From Methylobacterium sp. J-070 (lineage in GTDB: Bacteria > Pseudomonadota > Alphaproteobacteria > Rhizobiales > Beijerinckiaceae), in the NCBI RefSeq assembly GCF_022829385.1, contig NZ_JAKSXX010000165.1, forward strand, positions 354,988-418,987: a DNA stretch of 64,000 bases, read 5' to 3'. Position numbers and translations under genes: made by a program. The notes beneath the pieces are model-generated. The model ran no database searches, had not been told where the DNA came from, and saw only the letters and a program-made list of their open reading frames with translations. Positions 7,952-16,993 of the stretch are shown piece after piece; the stretch's first letter is position 1, and each line of letters starts with the position of its first letter.

Positions 7952-8626
7952 GTGGCGACCGAACTCGCCCCGGGCCTGATCCACCATCCGGGCTTCCTCG
8001 ACGCGGCCGCGCGCGAGCGGCTGGCCGCCGAGGTCGCGGCGATCCTCGAAGCCGCGCCGCCCGTCACCCCGCGGATGCCCCGCACGGGCAAGCCGTTCTC
8101 CGTGCGGATGTCGAATGCCGGGCCCCTCGGCTGGGTGTCCGACATCCGCGGCTACCGCTACCAGGCGGCGCATCCCGAGACCGGCCGACCCTGGCCCGCC
8201 ATGCCGCCCACCGCCCTGGCGGCCTGGGACGCCCTGGCGGCGTTTCCCGCCGGGCCCGAGGCCTGCCTGATCAACCTCTATGCCCCCGGGACCCGGATGG
8301 GACTGCACCAGGACCGGGACGAGGCCGAACTCGCCGCGCCGGTGCTCTCGCTCTCCCTCGGTGCACCCGCCCTGTTCCGCTACGGCGGGCTGAAACGCTC
8401 CGACCGGACGCGCTCGGTGCGCCTCGAGTCCGGGGACGCCCTGGTGATCGGCGGAGCCTCACGGCTGATCCACCACGGCGTCGACCGGCTCTACGGCACC
8501 GGCGACCTGCTCGACGCCGAGACGGGGCCCGGTTTCCTGCCGCCCGGCGGTCGCTGTAACCTCACGCTGCGCCGGGTGACGAACGTTGCGTCTCGCACGG
8601 ATGCGTCAAACCTCCCGAACTGCTGA
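7952..8626 (+). CDS. alkB: DNA repair dioxygenase AlkB
   Basis: A 224-residue Fe(II)/2-oxoglutarate-dependent dioxygenase that removes 1-methyladenine and 3-methylcytosine lesions. The iron ligands are visible: LHQDRDEAE gives HxD and LIHHGVDR gives the distal histidine. RCNLTLRRV supplies the arginines that bind 2-oxoglutarate. NLYAPGTRMG and SLSLGAPALFRYGG are the usual substrate-lid segments. The start is GTG at 7952, directly after the gpmA TGA. An AlkB behind metabolic genes is unusual but is seen in related genomes; formaldehyde or methylating stress in a methylotroph gives it an obvious use. Confidence 0.93.
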   Translation: MATELAPGLIHHPGFLDAAARERLAAEVAAILEAAPPVTPRMPRTGKPFSVRMSNAGPLGWVSDIRGYRYQAAHPETGRPWPAMPPTALAAWDALAAFPAGPEACLINLYAPGTRMGLHQDRDEAELAAPVLSLSLGAPALFRYGGLKRSDRTRSVRLESGDALVIGGASRLIHHGVDRLYGTGDLLDAETGPGFLPPGGRCNLTLRRVTNVASRTDASNLPNC

Positions 8627-8713
8627 TCTTCCTGGCGCTTGACAGTCGCCGCGCGGAGTCCGACCCATCTTCGGAAGCGGGGCCCTCGGGCTCTTGTGGA
8701 GATCGAAGGTCCG

Positions 8714-9682
8714 ATGCTGGTGCGTCCCCTGTCACTGCGTCTCGGGCGGCTTCTCGTCCTCGCCACCCTGGCGGCCGGCCCGGTCACCGGGGCCGGGGCC
8801 AGCGACGCCGTCTTCCCGCCGGGATCCCGCTTCGGCTTCGATCCGCCCGGCGACATGTCGCTCTCGCGCCGCTTCTCCGGCTTCGAGCGCAAGGAGGGCG
8901 GCGCCACCCTGTCGGTGGTGGAACTGCCGCCCAACGCCTTCGCGGAACTCGTCAGCGGCTTCACCGACGCCAACCTGCTGAACCAGGGCTTCGCCGTCGA
9001 GAAGCGCGAGGAGGTCAAGATCGGCGACAACGAGGGCATGCTCTACACCGGCGAGCAGCCCGCCGATCCCAACACCTCGGCCCCGGCGATCCGGAAGTGG
9101 ATCCTCGTCGTCGGCGCGCCGAGCGTGACCGGCCTCGTCATCGCGCAGGCGCTCCCCGACGCCGAGACCGATGCGACGATGCGCAAGATGGTGACCGGCG
9201 TCACCCTGCGTCCGGCGCTGAGCCTGACCCAGCAGGTCGACGCGCTGCCGTTCCGGATCGCCGACATGGCGGGTTTCCGTCCGGTGCGGGTGCTGGCCGG
9301 CAACTCGGTCCTGCTCACGCAGGGGCCCAAGGACCAGATGCAGAATCTGGAGCAGCCGATCCTCGTCCTCGCGCAGGCCGTGCAGCAACCGCCCACCGCC
9401 GATCAGCGGGACGGCTTCGCCCGGGCCGCCCTGGCGTCGAACCAGACCCTGAAGGATTTCGTGATCGAGCGGGCGCAGAGCTACCGCTCGAACGGGATCG
9501 ACTGGCACGAGATCGTGGCCCGGGCCGTTGACCAGCCGACGAACGTGCCGGTGGTGGTGTCGCAGACCATCCGGTTCGCGCCGGACGGCTATCTGCGCGC
9601 CCTCGGGGTGGTCCGCGAGGATCAGCGGACCGGGGTTCTGGCGAAGTTCCGCGAGGTCGTGGACAGCGTGCAGGTGAAGTAG
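8714..9682 (+). CDS. Exported protein of unknown function
   Basis: About 322 residues with a signal peptide (MLVRPLSLRLGRLLVLATLA, cleavage near GAGA-SDA). The mature part starts with FPPGSRFGFDPPGDM and is alpha/beta in character, with two halves of similar tone (about 40-165 and 175-322) that could be a tandem of one fold. No cysteines or catalytic motif are obvious, and I cannot assign a family. The frame opens at 8639 but the leader fits the ATG at 8714. It is convergent with the gamma-glutamyltransferase gene, 4 bases apart. Confidence 0.75.
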   Translation: MLVRPLSLRLGRLLVLATLAAGPVTGAGASDAVFPPGSRFGFDPPGDMSLSRRFSGFERKEGGATLSVVELPPNAFAELVSGFTDANLLNQGFAVEKREEVKIGDNEGMLYTGEQPADPNTSAPAIRKWILVVGAPSVTGLVIAQALPDAETDATMRKMVTGVTLRPALSLTQQVDALPFRIADMAGFRPVRVLAGNSVLLTQGPKDQMQNLEQPILVLAQAVQQPPTADQRDGFARAALASNQTLKDFVIERAQSYRSNGIDWHEIVARAVDQPTNVPVVVSQTIRFAPDGYLRALGVVREDQRTGVLAKFREVVDSVQVK

Positions 9683-9686
9683 CGCC

Positions 9687-11306
9687 TCACCAGACCGCGG
9701 CCTGTCCGTCGCGGCGCGGGTCGCTCGCGGCCACGTACCCCTCCACGGCCGGATCGCCCATCCGCCAGATGAACTGCCCGGCGCCGAAATCCTGGTAGCT
9801 GTCCTCGATCACCTCCAGCCGGTGGCCGAGGGCCGTCAGCCGGTCCAGGGTCGCGGCCGGCATCGCCGCCTCGACGTTGATGTCGAGGCCCTCGCTCACC
9901 CGCCAGCGCGGGGCGTCGCAGGCGGCCTGGGGGTTCTGGCCGTGATCCAGCATGCGCACCAGCGTCTGGACGTGGCCCTGGGGCTGCATATTGCCGCCCA
10001 TCACGCCGAAGCTCATCACCGGCGCCCCGTCCCGCGTCAGGAAGCCCGGGATGATGGTGTGGAAAGGCCGCTTGCCCGGCGCCACCACGTTCGGGCTCGC
10101 CGGATCGAGAACGAAGCCGTAGCCGCGGTTCTGCAGGGAGATGCCCCAGCCCGGAACGACCACGCCCGAGCCGAAGCCCATGAAGTTCGACTGGATGAAG
10201 CTCACCATCATGCCGGATTCGTCCGCCGCGGTGAGGTAGATCGTGCCGCCGGCCGGCGGCTTGCCGGGCCCGAACACCTGCGCGCGGTTCCGGTCGATCA
10301 GCCTGGCGCGCTCCGCCAGGTAGGCGGCATCGAGCATCGCCTCCGGGGTCACCGCCATGCTGCCCGGATCGGCGACGTAGCGGTAGGTGTCGCTGAAGGC
10401 GAGCTTCATCGCTTCGATCTGGAGATGCTGCGCCTCAGGGCCGTCGACGGGCAGGCCGGCGAGGTCGAAATGCTCCAGGATACCCAGCGCGATCTGCGCC
10501 GCGATGCCCTGCCCGTTCGGCGGGATCTCGTGGAGCGTGTAGCCGCGATAGTCCTGGGCCGTCGGCGTCACCCATTCGGGGCGGTAGGCGGCGAGGTCGG
10601 CCGCCGTCATGGCGCCGCCGTTGGCCCGGGCATGCGCGGCGATCGCCTCGGCGATCTCGCCCCGGTAGAAGGCCTCGCCCTTGGTCTCGCCGATCAGCCG
10701 GAGGGTCCGCTCGGCGCCCGGGAACGTGACCAGCTCGCCGACCTCCGGCGCCCGGCCCTTCGGCAGGAAGAAGTCCGAAAACCCCGGCTGGCGGGTGATC
10801 GCCTCGACCCGGGCGGCGGCCGCCCATTTCTGCTGCACGACCACCGGCGCGAGATAGCCGCGCTCGGCGATGCGGATCGCCGGCTGCATCAGGTCGGCGA
10901 AGGGGAGGCGGCCGAAACGCTCGCTCAGGGCCGCCCAGGCGGCGACCGCGCCGGGAACGGTGACGGAATCCCAGCCGCGCATCGGCGGCCGATCGGCCGG
11001 CCCGTACTTGCTCAGGAAGTAATCCCGGGTCCAGGCCGCCGGCGCACCGCCCGAGGCGTTGAGACCGTGCAGGGCCTGCCCGTCCCACAGGATGCAGAAG
11101 GCATCCGACCCGAGGCCGTTGCTGCAGGGCTCGGTGACGGTCTTGGCGGCCGCCGCGGCGATGGCCGCGTCGACGGCGTTCCCCCCCGCTTGGAGCATCT
11201 GGAGGCCAGCCTGGGCGGCCAGCGCGTGGGAGGTCGCCACGCAATTGCGCCCGAACATCGGCATGCGCACCGACGGATATCCGGTCACCCAGTCGAACGG
11301 CATCAT
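9687..11306 (-). CDS. Gamma-glutamyltransferase family protein
   Basis: About 539 residues. Members cleave gamma-glutamyl bonds, such as in glutathione, after self-processing into two chains. NCVATSHALAAQAGLQMLQ and GGNAVDAAIAAA near the N-terminus are the family signature. The likely self-cleavage threonine is in GGTIYLTAADESG, followed by MVSFIQSNFMGFGSGVVVPG and GVMGGNMQPQGH. No signal peptide is evident, so it may be cytoplasmic, unlike E. coli Ggt. The frame extends to 11513, but that part spans a minus-strand terminator, so the double ATG at 11301-11306 is taken as start. The actual substrate is uncertain. Confidence 0.88.
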   Translation of the reverse strand: MMPFDWVTGYPSVRMPMFGRNCVATSHALAAQAGLQMLQAGGNAVDAAIAAAAAKTVTEPCSNGLGSDAFCILWDGQALHGLNASGGAPAAWTRDYFLSKYGPADRPPMRGWDSVTVPGAVAAWAALSERFGRLPFADLMQPAIRIAERGYLAPVVVQQKWAAAARVEAITRQPGFSDFFLPKGRAPEVGELVTFPGAERTLRLIGETKGEAFYRGEIAEAIAAHARANGGAMTAADLAAYRPEWVTPTAQDYRGYTLHEIPPNGQGIAAQIALGILEHFDLAGLPVDGPEAQHLQIEAMKLAFSDTYRYVADPGSMAVTPEAMLDAAYLAERARLIDRNRAQVFGPGKPPAGGTIYLTAADESGMMVSFIQSNFMGFGSGVVVPGWGISLQNRGYGFVLDPASPNVVAPGKRPFHTIIPGFLTRDGAPVMSFGVMGGNMQPQGHVQTLVRMLDHGQNPQAACDAPRWRVSEGLDINVEAAMPAATLDRLTALGHRLEVIEDSYQDFGAGQFIWRMGDPAVEGYVAASDPRRDGQAAVW

Positions 11307-11404
11307 GGAACGGATCCCGGCAGCGGCAGCACCACCGCTCCCGTCCCCCTGGCATACAGGATATCCGGGACCGGTGAACGGCCGAAACGGCAGGGTCGCA
11401 AACG

Positions 11405-11429
11405 AAAAACGCGGACCCGAGGGCCCGCG
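11405..11429 (-). terminator. Rho-independent terminator, minus strand
   Basis: Read on the minus strand, a GC stem (CGCGGGCCC pairing with GGGTCCGCG around a tiny loop, 11429-11410) is followed by TTTTT (11409-11405). This is the clearest intrinsic terminator in this part of the window. It lies about 235 bases beyond the stop at 11665 and 100 bases before the gamma-glutamyltransferase start, so it ends the 11665-12087 transcript or an independent small RNA. Confidence 0.75.
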
Positions 11430-11664
11430 CGACTGCTCAGTACGATCTTTATGGCACGCGACCTTCTCCCGGGCGCATGCAGCCTTAGCGGAATGCGACC
11501 CGGGATCCGCCACGAGGGGTCGCGAAGCGCCTTACTGGATCAATCCGTGCCGCTGCCGTGGCGCTTCCTGTGCTGGATCCAAGATCAGGCTTCGCTGACG
11601 CTTCACCTGTCCAGGAAAGGGGTGCGTCACGATCCCGGAAGAGCGCCGATCCCTTGCCGCGCGA
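11430..11664 (-). other. Structured 235-base non-coding stretch ending in a terminator; possible sRNA or 3' UTR
   Basis: No convincing reading frame. On the minus strand it holds several self-complementary segments (for example GGATCCAG near 11580 and GATCCAG near 11545, and GATCCCGGGTC near 11510), and it ends in the strong terminator at 11405-11429. It does not look like tmRNA, SRP RNA or RNase P RNA. It could be a long 3' UTR of the upstream gene or an sRNA with its own promoter. Confidence 0.35.
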
Positions 11665-12087
11665 TCAGTACGGGCGGCCGTAGAGCGGCGAAGTCGGGTC
11701 GAGACGGTCGACGAAGGAGAGGTCGACGTTGCGGATCGCGGACGAGCGCGCACCGATGAACGGGCCGTTGGTGATCGGATCCGGCAGGACGCCGCGGCCG
11801 TAGCGGTCGCTCGGGCCGTAGGGCGGGGTCAGCTGGTTGGAGGCGGCGATCAGATAGGGGTTCAGGGCCGGGTTGCCGGACCCGCCGGCGCCGGGAACGT
11901 TGGAGGTCAGCGGCACGTTGCCGGCGTCGAGCCAGGACCGCGGACGCACGCGGATCGGCAGCGGCCGGCTGACCCGATAGACCGGGCCGGACACGAAGCC
12001 GTCCTGGGCGACGGCGGGCGCGGAGGCCAGAGCGCCGAGGCCGGTGGCGGCGACGACGCCGAGAAGGGCGATCTTGAGCGAGCGCAT
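11665..12087 (-). CDS. Small exported protein of unknown function
   Basis: About 140 residues. A signal peptide (MRSLKIALLGVVAATGLGAL, cleavage near AVAQ-DG) is followed by a low-complexity mature chain rich in Pro, Gly, Asn and Arg, including VSRPLPIRVRPRSW and LNPYLIAASNQLTPPYG, ending DPTSPLYGRPY. No cysteines, no membrane segment beyond the leader, and no known domain seen. The frame opens five codons earlier at 12102, but MRSLK fits the leader better. It is probably periplasmic or outer-membrane associated. Confidence 0.65.
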   Translation of the reverse strand: MRSLKIALLGVVAATGLGALASAPAVAQDGFVSGPVYRVSRPLPIRVRPRSWLDAGNVPLTSNVPGAGGSGNPALNPYLIAASNQLTPPYGPSDRYGRGVLPDPITNGPFIGARSSAIRNVDLSFVDRLDPTSPLYGRPY

Positions 12088-12223
12088 GGCCAACCTTATC
12101 AATGAGTGCCGACACTATGGCGGCCGAAGCTTAACAGTTCGCCGCCTTTGACCAGAAGACGCTTGAGCGGGGCTGTTGTTCCGCCCTTATGGCAGAGCTT
12201 GTGCGATTTGCCACACTCTGGCC

Positions 12224-13066
12224 TCATTTTTTGTTTCGCGAACGTTGCGGAATCGATCCCGTCCGGTTGGAAACCTCCGACGCGGGGGGCGGGGCGGGAC
12301 AGGTCCGCGGCGCCTGTGGGGCACTCGCGAAGGCCGCGCTGGTCTCCGGATCGGCGAGATCGAGGAAGCTCAGCGCGTCGAGCATGCAGGCCAGAGCCTG
12401 GGCCTCCGGCGGACGTCCGAGCGGGGCGCAGAACCACCCATCCAGCCGGATCGCGCCGTCCCGGGTGACGAAGCCCGTGCAGGTCCGAGGCGTCGCGCCC
12501 CCGAAGGTCAGCTCCAACGTCTCCACGACACCGAATCTGGTGCGGATCTGGCCGCGTGACCCGGTCCGCAGCACCGAGAGGGCCGGTCGATCGATCGCGG
12601 GGCCCCCCGCGGCACGCCGGGCCATCAGCACGAACAGCGAGGCCGCCACGTCGGGGACCGCGCCGCGGGTCAGCGTGACCCGCAGCGCCGGGGCCTCGAT
12701 CGCCGCGACGTCGCCCTGGGTCAGGGCGTCCTCCCGCAGGCCGGTCAGCCGGTCGATCCGCGCGGCGACGTGCGCCGGGTCCGGACCCGGCTGCGCGAAA
12801 CCGAACCGGGCCGGAGGCGCCGGCGGCGGCGCGGGGGCGGCCTTCGTGGCCGGCACGAAGGCCGGTTCCGCGCCGAGCAGGGCAGACGCCGCGCCGGGGA
12901 CCGAGCCGGGCTTCCTGCCGGGCGGCAGGGCGCAGACGCACAGCAGCGCGATGACCGATGAGGCCAGGGCGACGCGCAGGCCGAGATCGACGAGCGACGG
13001 CGCGGCCCGCGCGGTCAGCATGCGGGAATCGGCCCGCGCGCCCGCAAGCGCTGTTTCGATCGGCAT
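12224..13066 (-). CDS. Membrane-anchored protein of unknown function
   Basis: A 280-residue protein with a short cytoplasmic N-terminus and one membrane segment (LGLRVALASSVIALLCVCAL, about 28-47), then a proline/alanine-rich linker (about 60-95) and a soluble domain (about 100-245) predicted to be periplasmic. That domain has cysteines near TCTGF, WFCAP and ACML that may form disulfides. The C-terminus is Ser/Arg-rich. I do not recognise a family. It stands alone, divergent from asd. Confidence 0.65.
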   Translation of the reverse strand: MPIETALAGARADSRMLTARAAPSLVDLGLRVALASSVIALLCVCALPPGRKPGSVPGAASALLGAEPAFVPATKAAPAPPPAPPARFGFAQPGPDPAHVAARIDRLTGLREDALTQGDVAAIEAPALRVTLTRGAVPDVAASLFVLMARRAAGGPAIDRPALSVLRTGSRGQIRTRFGVVETLELTFGGATPRTCTGFVTRDGAIRLDGWFCAPLGRPPEAQALACMLDALSFLDLADPETSAAFASAPQAPRTCPAPPPASEVSNRTGSIPQRSRNKK

Positions 13067-13386
13067 GGCGCCCCGTGCAGACGGCGAACCTCATGGTCCG
13101 CCTGCGACCCTCGCGGGCAAGGATTGAATTCCCTTGTCCGGCGGGTCTCCGTCACCGGATTCTCCGGATCAGGGTGAATCGATCGTTGCCCGGCCGCCGG
13201 CCTTGACAGCACGTCCCCGCGCGCGCCTTGCTCGGTGCGGCCGTCGATCCCACCTCAGGCGAGGTCGGGGTCTGCGGCCGCGTCCGTTCTGCGGGCGTCA
13301 TCCGGCACGAACGATCCGTCGGCCGATTTTGCTGGCTAGAGGCGCGGCGCCCGGATCGATCAGGGCCATCCGCGCGGAGACGAGAG
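13067..13386. other. Divergent intergenic region before asd
   Basis: About 320 bases between the membrane-anchored protein (minus) and asd (plus). TTGACA occurs at 13203-13208 but no good -10 lies 16-18 bases beyond it. GAGAG just before the asd ATG is its ribosome-binding site. I see no gene, riboswitch motif or repeat here. Confidence 0.4.
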
Positions 13387-14424
13387 ATGGGTTACAAGGT
13401 CGCCATCGTCGGCGCCACGGGCAACGTGGGCCGCGAGATGCTCGATATCCTGGCCGAGCGGGCGTTCCCCGCCGACGAGGTCGTGGCGCTGGCCTCGCGC
13501 CGCAGCCAGGGCCAGGAGGTCTCCTTCGGCGACAAGACGCTCAAGGTCAAAACCCTCGACACCTACGACTTCTCCGACACCGACATCTGCCTGATGTCGG
13601 CGGGCGGCGAGACGTCCAAGGAATGGTCTCCGCGGATCGCCAAGCAGGGCTGCGTGGTCATCGATAACTCGTCCGCGTTCCGCTACGACGCCGACGTGCC
13701 GCTGATCGTCCCCGAGGTGAACGCCGACGCGATCGTGGGCTTCACCAAGCGCAACATCATCGCCAACCCGAACTGCTCGACCGCTCAGCTGGTCGTCGCC
13801 CTCAAGCCCCTGCACGAGGCGGCCACGATCAAGCGCGTCGTGGTGTCGACCTACCAGTCGGTCTCCGGCGCCGGCAAGGAGGCGATGGACGAGCTGTTCA
13901 ACCAGACCCGCGCCGTCTTCACCGCCGGCGAGATCAAGCAGGGCGGCAAGTTCACCAAGCGGATCGCCTTCAACGTCATCCCCCACATCGACGTCTTCAT
14001 GGAGGATGGCTACACGAAGGAAGAGTGGAAGATGGTCGCCGAGACCAAGAAGATGCTCGATCCGAAGATCAAGCTGACCGCCACCGCGGTTCGCGTGCCG
14101 GTCTTCATCGGCCACGCCGAGGCGGTGAACGTCGAGTTCGAGCGCCCGCTCTCGGCCGAGAGGGCCACCGAGATCCTGCGCGCCGCCCCCGGCGTGCTGG
14201 TGATCGATAAGCGCGAGAACGGCGGCTACATGACGCCCCACGAGGCGGCCGGCGAGGACGCGACCTACGTCTCGCGCATCCGCGAGGACGCGACCATCGA
14301 GAACGGCCTGAATTTCTGGTGCGTCTCCGACAACCTCCGCAAGGGCGCGGCCCTCAACACGGTTCAGATCGCCGAGGTTCTGGTCAACCGCAAGCTGCTG
14401 AACCGGTCCAAGCGCGCGGCCTGA
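13387..14424 (+). CDS. asd: Aspartate-semialdehyde dehydrogenase
   Basis: A 345-residue enzyme reducing aspartyl phosphate to aspartate semialdehyde, the branch point for lysine, threonine and methionine. The NADP fold begins VAIVGATGNVGREML. NIIANPNCSTAQLV carries the catalytic cysteine at 130, and STYQSVSGAGKEAMDE and VPVFIGHAEAVNVEF complete the active site with the catalytic histidine. Length is typical. The frame opens at 13228, but GAGAG precedes the ATG at 13387 and the N-terminus fits. It works between lysC (26.3 kb) and dapB (6.5 kb). Confidence 0.97.
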   Translation: MGYKVAIVGATGNVGREMLDILAERAFPADEVVALASRRSQGQEVSFGDKTLKVKTLDTYDFSDTDICLMSAGGETSKEWSPRIAKQGCVVIDNSSAFRYDADVPLIVPEVNADAIVGFTKRNIIANPNCSTAQLVVALKPLHEAATIKRVVVSTYQSVSGAGKEAMDELFNQTRAVFTAGEIKQGGKFTKRIAFNVIPHIDVFMEDGYTKEEWKMVAETKKMLDPKIKLTATAVRVPVFIGHAEAVNVEFERPLSAERATEILRAAPGVLVIDKRENGGYMTPHEAAGEDATYVSRIREDATIENGLNFWCVSDNLRKGAALNTVQIAEVLVNRKLLNRSKRAA

Positions 14425-14479
14425 AGCCGTCCGGCAGGGCGGTTCGGCGACTGGGACACGGCCGGTCCGAACCCTGTTT

Positions 14480-14503
14480 CCCCGCCGCACGTGCGGGGTT
14501 TTT
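14480..14503 (+). terminator. Rho-independent terminator after asd
   Basis: CCCCGC (14480-14485) pairs with GCGGGG (14493-14498) around CGCACGT, followed directly by TTTTT. It lies 56 bases after the asd stop. Confidence 0.75.
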
Positions 14504-14546
14504 CACCCGTTCCGGCAACGCAGCTTCAGGATCGGGCGCGGGTCCG

Positions 14547-14570
14547 CCCTCCCCCCTTTGCGGGGGAGGG
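14547..14570. repeat. GC-rich intergenic palindrome
   Basis: CCCTCCCCC (14547-14555) and GGGGGAGGG (14562-14570) form a perfect 9-bp stem around a 6-base loop CTTTGC. It lies in the 330-base gap between the asd terminator and the phosphatase gene. Its form is like dispersed palindromic elements common in GC-rich alphaproteobacterial chromosomes, but only one copy is in this window. The rest of the gap (14571-14754) shows no gene. Confidence 0.4.
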
Positions 14571-14754
14571 AAACGCGCGCATCTCTCTCATTGTCCTGTT
14601 CCCGACAGAGAGGGCTGAGTGACGCGCGATCGATCGCACACGGTCTCGGCCGCAGGTCGATGAATCCGCACGCTGCGCGGCCCGGCACCACGCGTGTCAC
14701 GCGCCTGTCATCGTCTCCCCGCACGTCACACCCCGGAACGTTCGGAGAGTCATC

Positions 14755-16584
14755 GTGCGGCGCGCACTCTTTTCCTGCCTGATCGGACTGGGGCTGCTCG
14801 GTTCGTCCGACGCGGGGGCGCAGCCCCGCAACGTCGTCCTGTTCGTGGCCGACGGCCTGCGCTACGGGATGGTGAACGCCGCCAACGCGCCGACCATGGA
14901 CCGGCTCATGAAGACGGGCGTGCGGTTCACCAACCCGCATTCCCTGTTCCCGACCTTCACGATGCCCAACGCCACCGCGATGGCGACGGGGCACATGCTT
15001 GGGGACACCGGCCAGTTCGGCAACACGATCTACACCGCCTTTCCCGTGCCGGGCGCCGGCAACAGCCTCACGCCGTTCCTGGAGAGCGACCCGGTCCTCG
15101 GCGACGTCGACGCGCATTTCGCCGGCAACTACCTCAACGAGGAGACGATCCTGCGGGCCGCCCACGCCAAGGGGCTGTCCACGGCGAGCATCGGCAAGCT
15201 CGGTCCATCCCTTGTCTTCGACCACACGGCGCGCTCCGGCCAGGAGACCATCCTGATCGACGACAGCACGGGGCGGCCGGGCGGGGTGCCGCTGAACGAC
15301 GACCTCCGGGCGCGCCTCGACGCGGCCGGCCTGCCGGCCCAGACCCCGGCGCGGGGCGCCAACGGTCAGGCCGGGACCTCGACCACGCCCGGCACGGTGA
15401 CGGCCAACGTGGAGCAGCAGGGCTATTTCGCCGCCGTGGCGGCGCGGGCGGTGCTGCCGCTGTTCAAGGCGCGGGGCGCTCCCTTCGTGCTGGTGTTCTG
15501 GTCACGCGATCCGGATGGGACGCAGCACAACCAGGGTGACAGGCTGGGCCAGCTGGTGCCGGGTATCAACGGCCCGACGAGCCTCGCGGCCATCCGCAAC
15601 GCCGACACGAACCTCGCGGCCCTGCTCGCGGCCCTGGCAGAGCAGGGGCTCGCCGATACCACCGACGTGGTCCTGACCTCCGATCACGGCTTCTCCACCA
15701 TCTCGAAGGAGAGCGCCACGGCCTACTCCGCGACGCGGAGCTACAAGGGCGTGCCGGGCCACCAGCTCCCGCCCGGCTTCCTCGCCATCGACCTCGCCCA
15801 CGATCTGGGCCTCGACCTGTTCGATCCGGACGCCGCCGGCGCCAAGCTCGGCCCCGACAGCTTTCCGAGCCGGGCCAACGGACTGATCGGCACGGATCCG
15901 GCCAAGCCCGACGTGGTGGTCGCCGCCAACGGCGGGTCCGACCTCGTCTACCTGCCCGGCGGCGACGCGGCGCTGGCGCGCCGGGTCGTGGCGGCGCTGT
16001 CCCGCCAGGACTACGTCAGCGGCCTGTTCGTCAGCGCCGCCCTGGGCGCGATCCCGGGCACGCTGCCGCTCTCCAGCATCGCCCTCGACGGTTCGGCGCT
16101 GACCCCGATGCCGGCCATCGTGGTGAATTTCCGGAGCTTCTCGACGGGCTGCGCGGATCCCACCACCTGCGGCGTCGAGGTCTCCGATACCGTGCTGCAG
16201 CAGGGGCAGGGGATGCACGGCAGCTTCTCGCGCGCCGACACCCGGAACGTGATGGGTGCCATGGGTCCGAGCTTCCGGACGGCCCGCGAGAGCGCGGTCC
16301 CGGCGAGCAACGCCGATTTCGGGCGGACGATCGCCCGGATCCTCGACCTGACGATCCCCGCGAAGGGCACCCTCGTCGGGCGCGTCCTGACCGAGGCGCT
16401 GGCGAACGGCGCGACGCCGAACGCCGAGGCGCACGTGCTGCGATCGGAGCCCGACGCCACCGGCCAGGTGACGGTCCTCAGGTACCAGACGGTCGACGGG
16501 ACCCGTTACTTCGATGCCGCCGGCTATCCCGGCCGCACGCTCGGCCTCAGCGAGGCCACCCAGGCGGCGGCCGAGCCGCGCTGA
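14755..16584 (+). CDS. Secreted alkaline phosphatase / nucleotide pyrophosphatase family protein
   Basis: A 609-residue exported metal-dependent hydrolase. A signal peptide (MRRALFSCLIGLGLLGSSDA) ends near AGAQ. The catalytic fold starts NVVLFVADGLRYGMV with the metal-binding aspartate. LFPTFTMPNATAMATGHMLG carries the nucleophile threonine of the phosphodiesterase/pyrophosphatase branch. FWSRDPDGTQHNQGD and LTSDHGFST supply the other metal ligands. It is therefore closer to nucleotide pyrophosphatase/phosphodiesterases than to PhoA. The GTG start has GGAGAG 6-10 bases upstream. The substrate is unknown; phosphate scavenging is an inference. Confidence 0.85.
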   Translation: MRRALFSCLIGLGLLGSSDAGAQPRNVVLFVADGLRYGMVNAANAPTMDRLMKTGVRFTNPHSLFPTFTMPNATAMATGHMLGDTGQFGNTIYTAFPVPGAGNSLTPFLESDPVLGDVDAHFAGNYLNEETILRAAHAKGLSTASIGKLGPSLVFDHTARSGQETILIDDSTGRPGGVPLNDDLRARLDAAGLPAQTPARGANGQAGTSTTPGTVTANVEQQGYFAAVAARAVLPLFKARGAPFVLVFWSRDPDGTQHNQGDRLGQLVPGINGPTSLAAIRNADTNLAALLAALAEQGLADTTDVVLTSDHGFSTISKESATAYSATRSYKGVPGHQLPPGFLAIDLAHDLGLDLFDPDAAGAKLGPDSFPSRANGLIGTDPAKPDVVVAANGGSDLVYLPGGDAALARRVVAALSRQDYVSGLFVSAALGAIPGTLPLSSIALDGSALTPMPAIVVNFRSFSTGCADPTTCGVEVSDTVLQQGQGMHGSFSRADTRNVMGAMGPSFRTARESAVPASNADFGRTIARILDLTIPAKGTLVGRVLTEALANGATPNAEAHVLRSEPDATGQVTVLRYQTVDGTRYFDAAGYPGRTLGLSEATQAAAEPR

Positions 16585-16696
16585 GCGGCTCCGCGGCCCA
16601 CCCTCTGTCCCCTGCGGACCGCAGCCCAGAGAAGTTGGGGGCGAAGGCGCCGTGTGGCCTGCGCCCGCGGCGGGACCGCGGGCGCCGACCTGCCGC

Positions 16697-16993
16697 CTAC
16701 GCCATGCCGAGGGCCTGCAGGTAGAGCTCGAGGATCGCCTCCTGCTCCTGGCGCTCGCTGTGATCCTGCTTGCGGATCCGCAGGATGGTGCGCACCGCCT
16801 TGGCGTCGAAGCCCCGGCCCTTCAACTCGGCGAACACCTCCTTGATGTCGCCCATGATGCCGGCCTTCTCCTCCTCCAGGCGCTCGAGGCGCTCGATGAA
16901 CTGCTTCAACTCGTCGGCGGCGACGCCCTCGGCGGACGAGACGTCGCCGCTGGGCCGCTGGGCCGCCGCGGTGGGCATTGCATGGGCGTTCAT
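16697..16993 (-). CDS. GapR-like nucleoid-associated protein (DUF2312)
   Basis: A 98-residue protein. After a variable N-terminus (about 1-25), residues 26-95 form the highly conserved helical DUF2312 domain: ADELKQFIERLERLEEEK, IKEVFAELKGRGFDAKAVRT and RIRKQDHSERQEQEAILEL. In Caulobacter the DUF2312 protein GapR binds overtwisted, AT-rich DNA ahead of replication forks and RNA polymerase and stimulates topoisomerases; the same role is likely but inferred. It lies downstream of DUF1244 on the same strand, a conserved pair. It stands about 110 bases from the convergent phosphatase gene. Confidence 0.9.
   Translation of the reverse strand: MNAHAMPTAAAQRPSGDVSSAEGVAADELKQFIERLERLEEEKAGIMGDIKEVFAELKGRGFDAKAVRTILRIRKQDHSERQEQEAILELYLQALGMA

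Noticed and set aside
11307..11513. N-terminal extension of the gamma-glutamyltransferase
   Set aside because: It crosses an intrinsic terminator on the same strand and has no family similarity; the double ATG at 11301-11306 fits better.
9822..11759. Plus-strand open frame of 645 codons
   Set aside because: Long only because GC-rich antisense frames lack stops; it is His/Arg/Gly-rich and opposes the gamma-glutamyltransferase gene.
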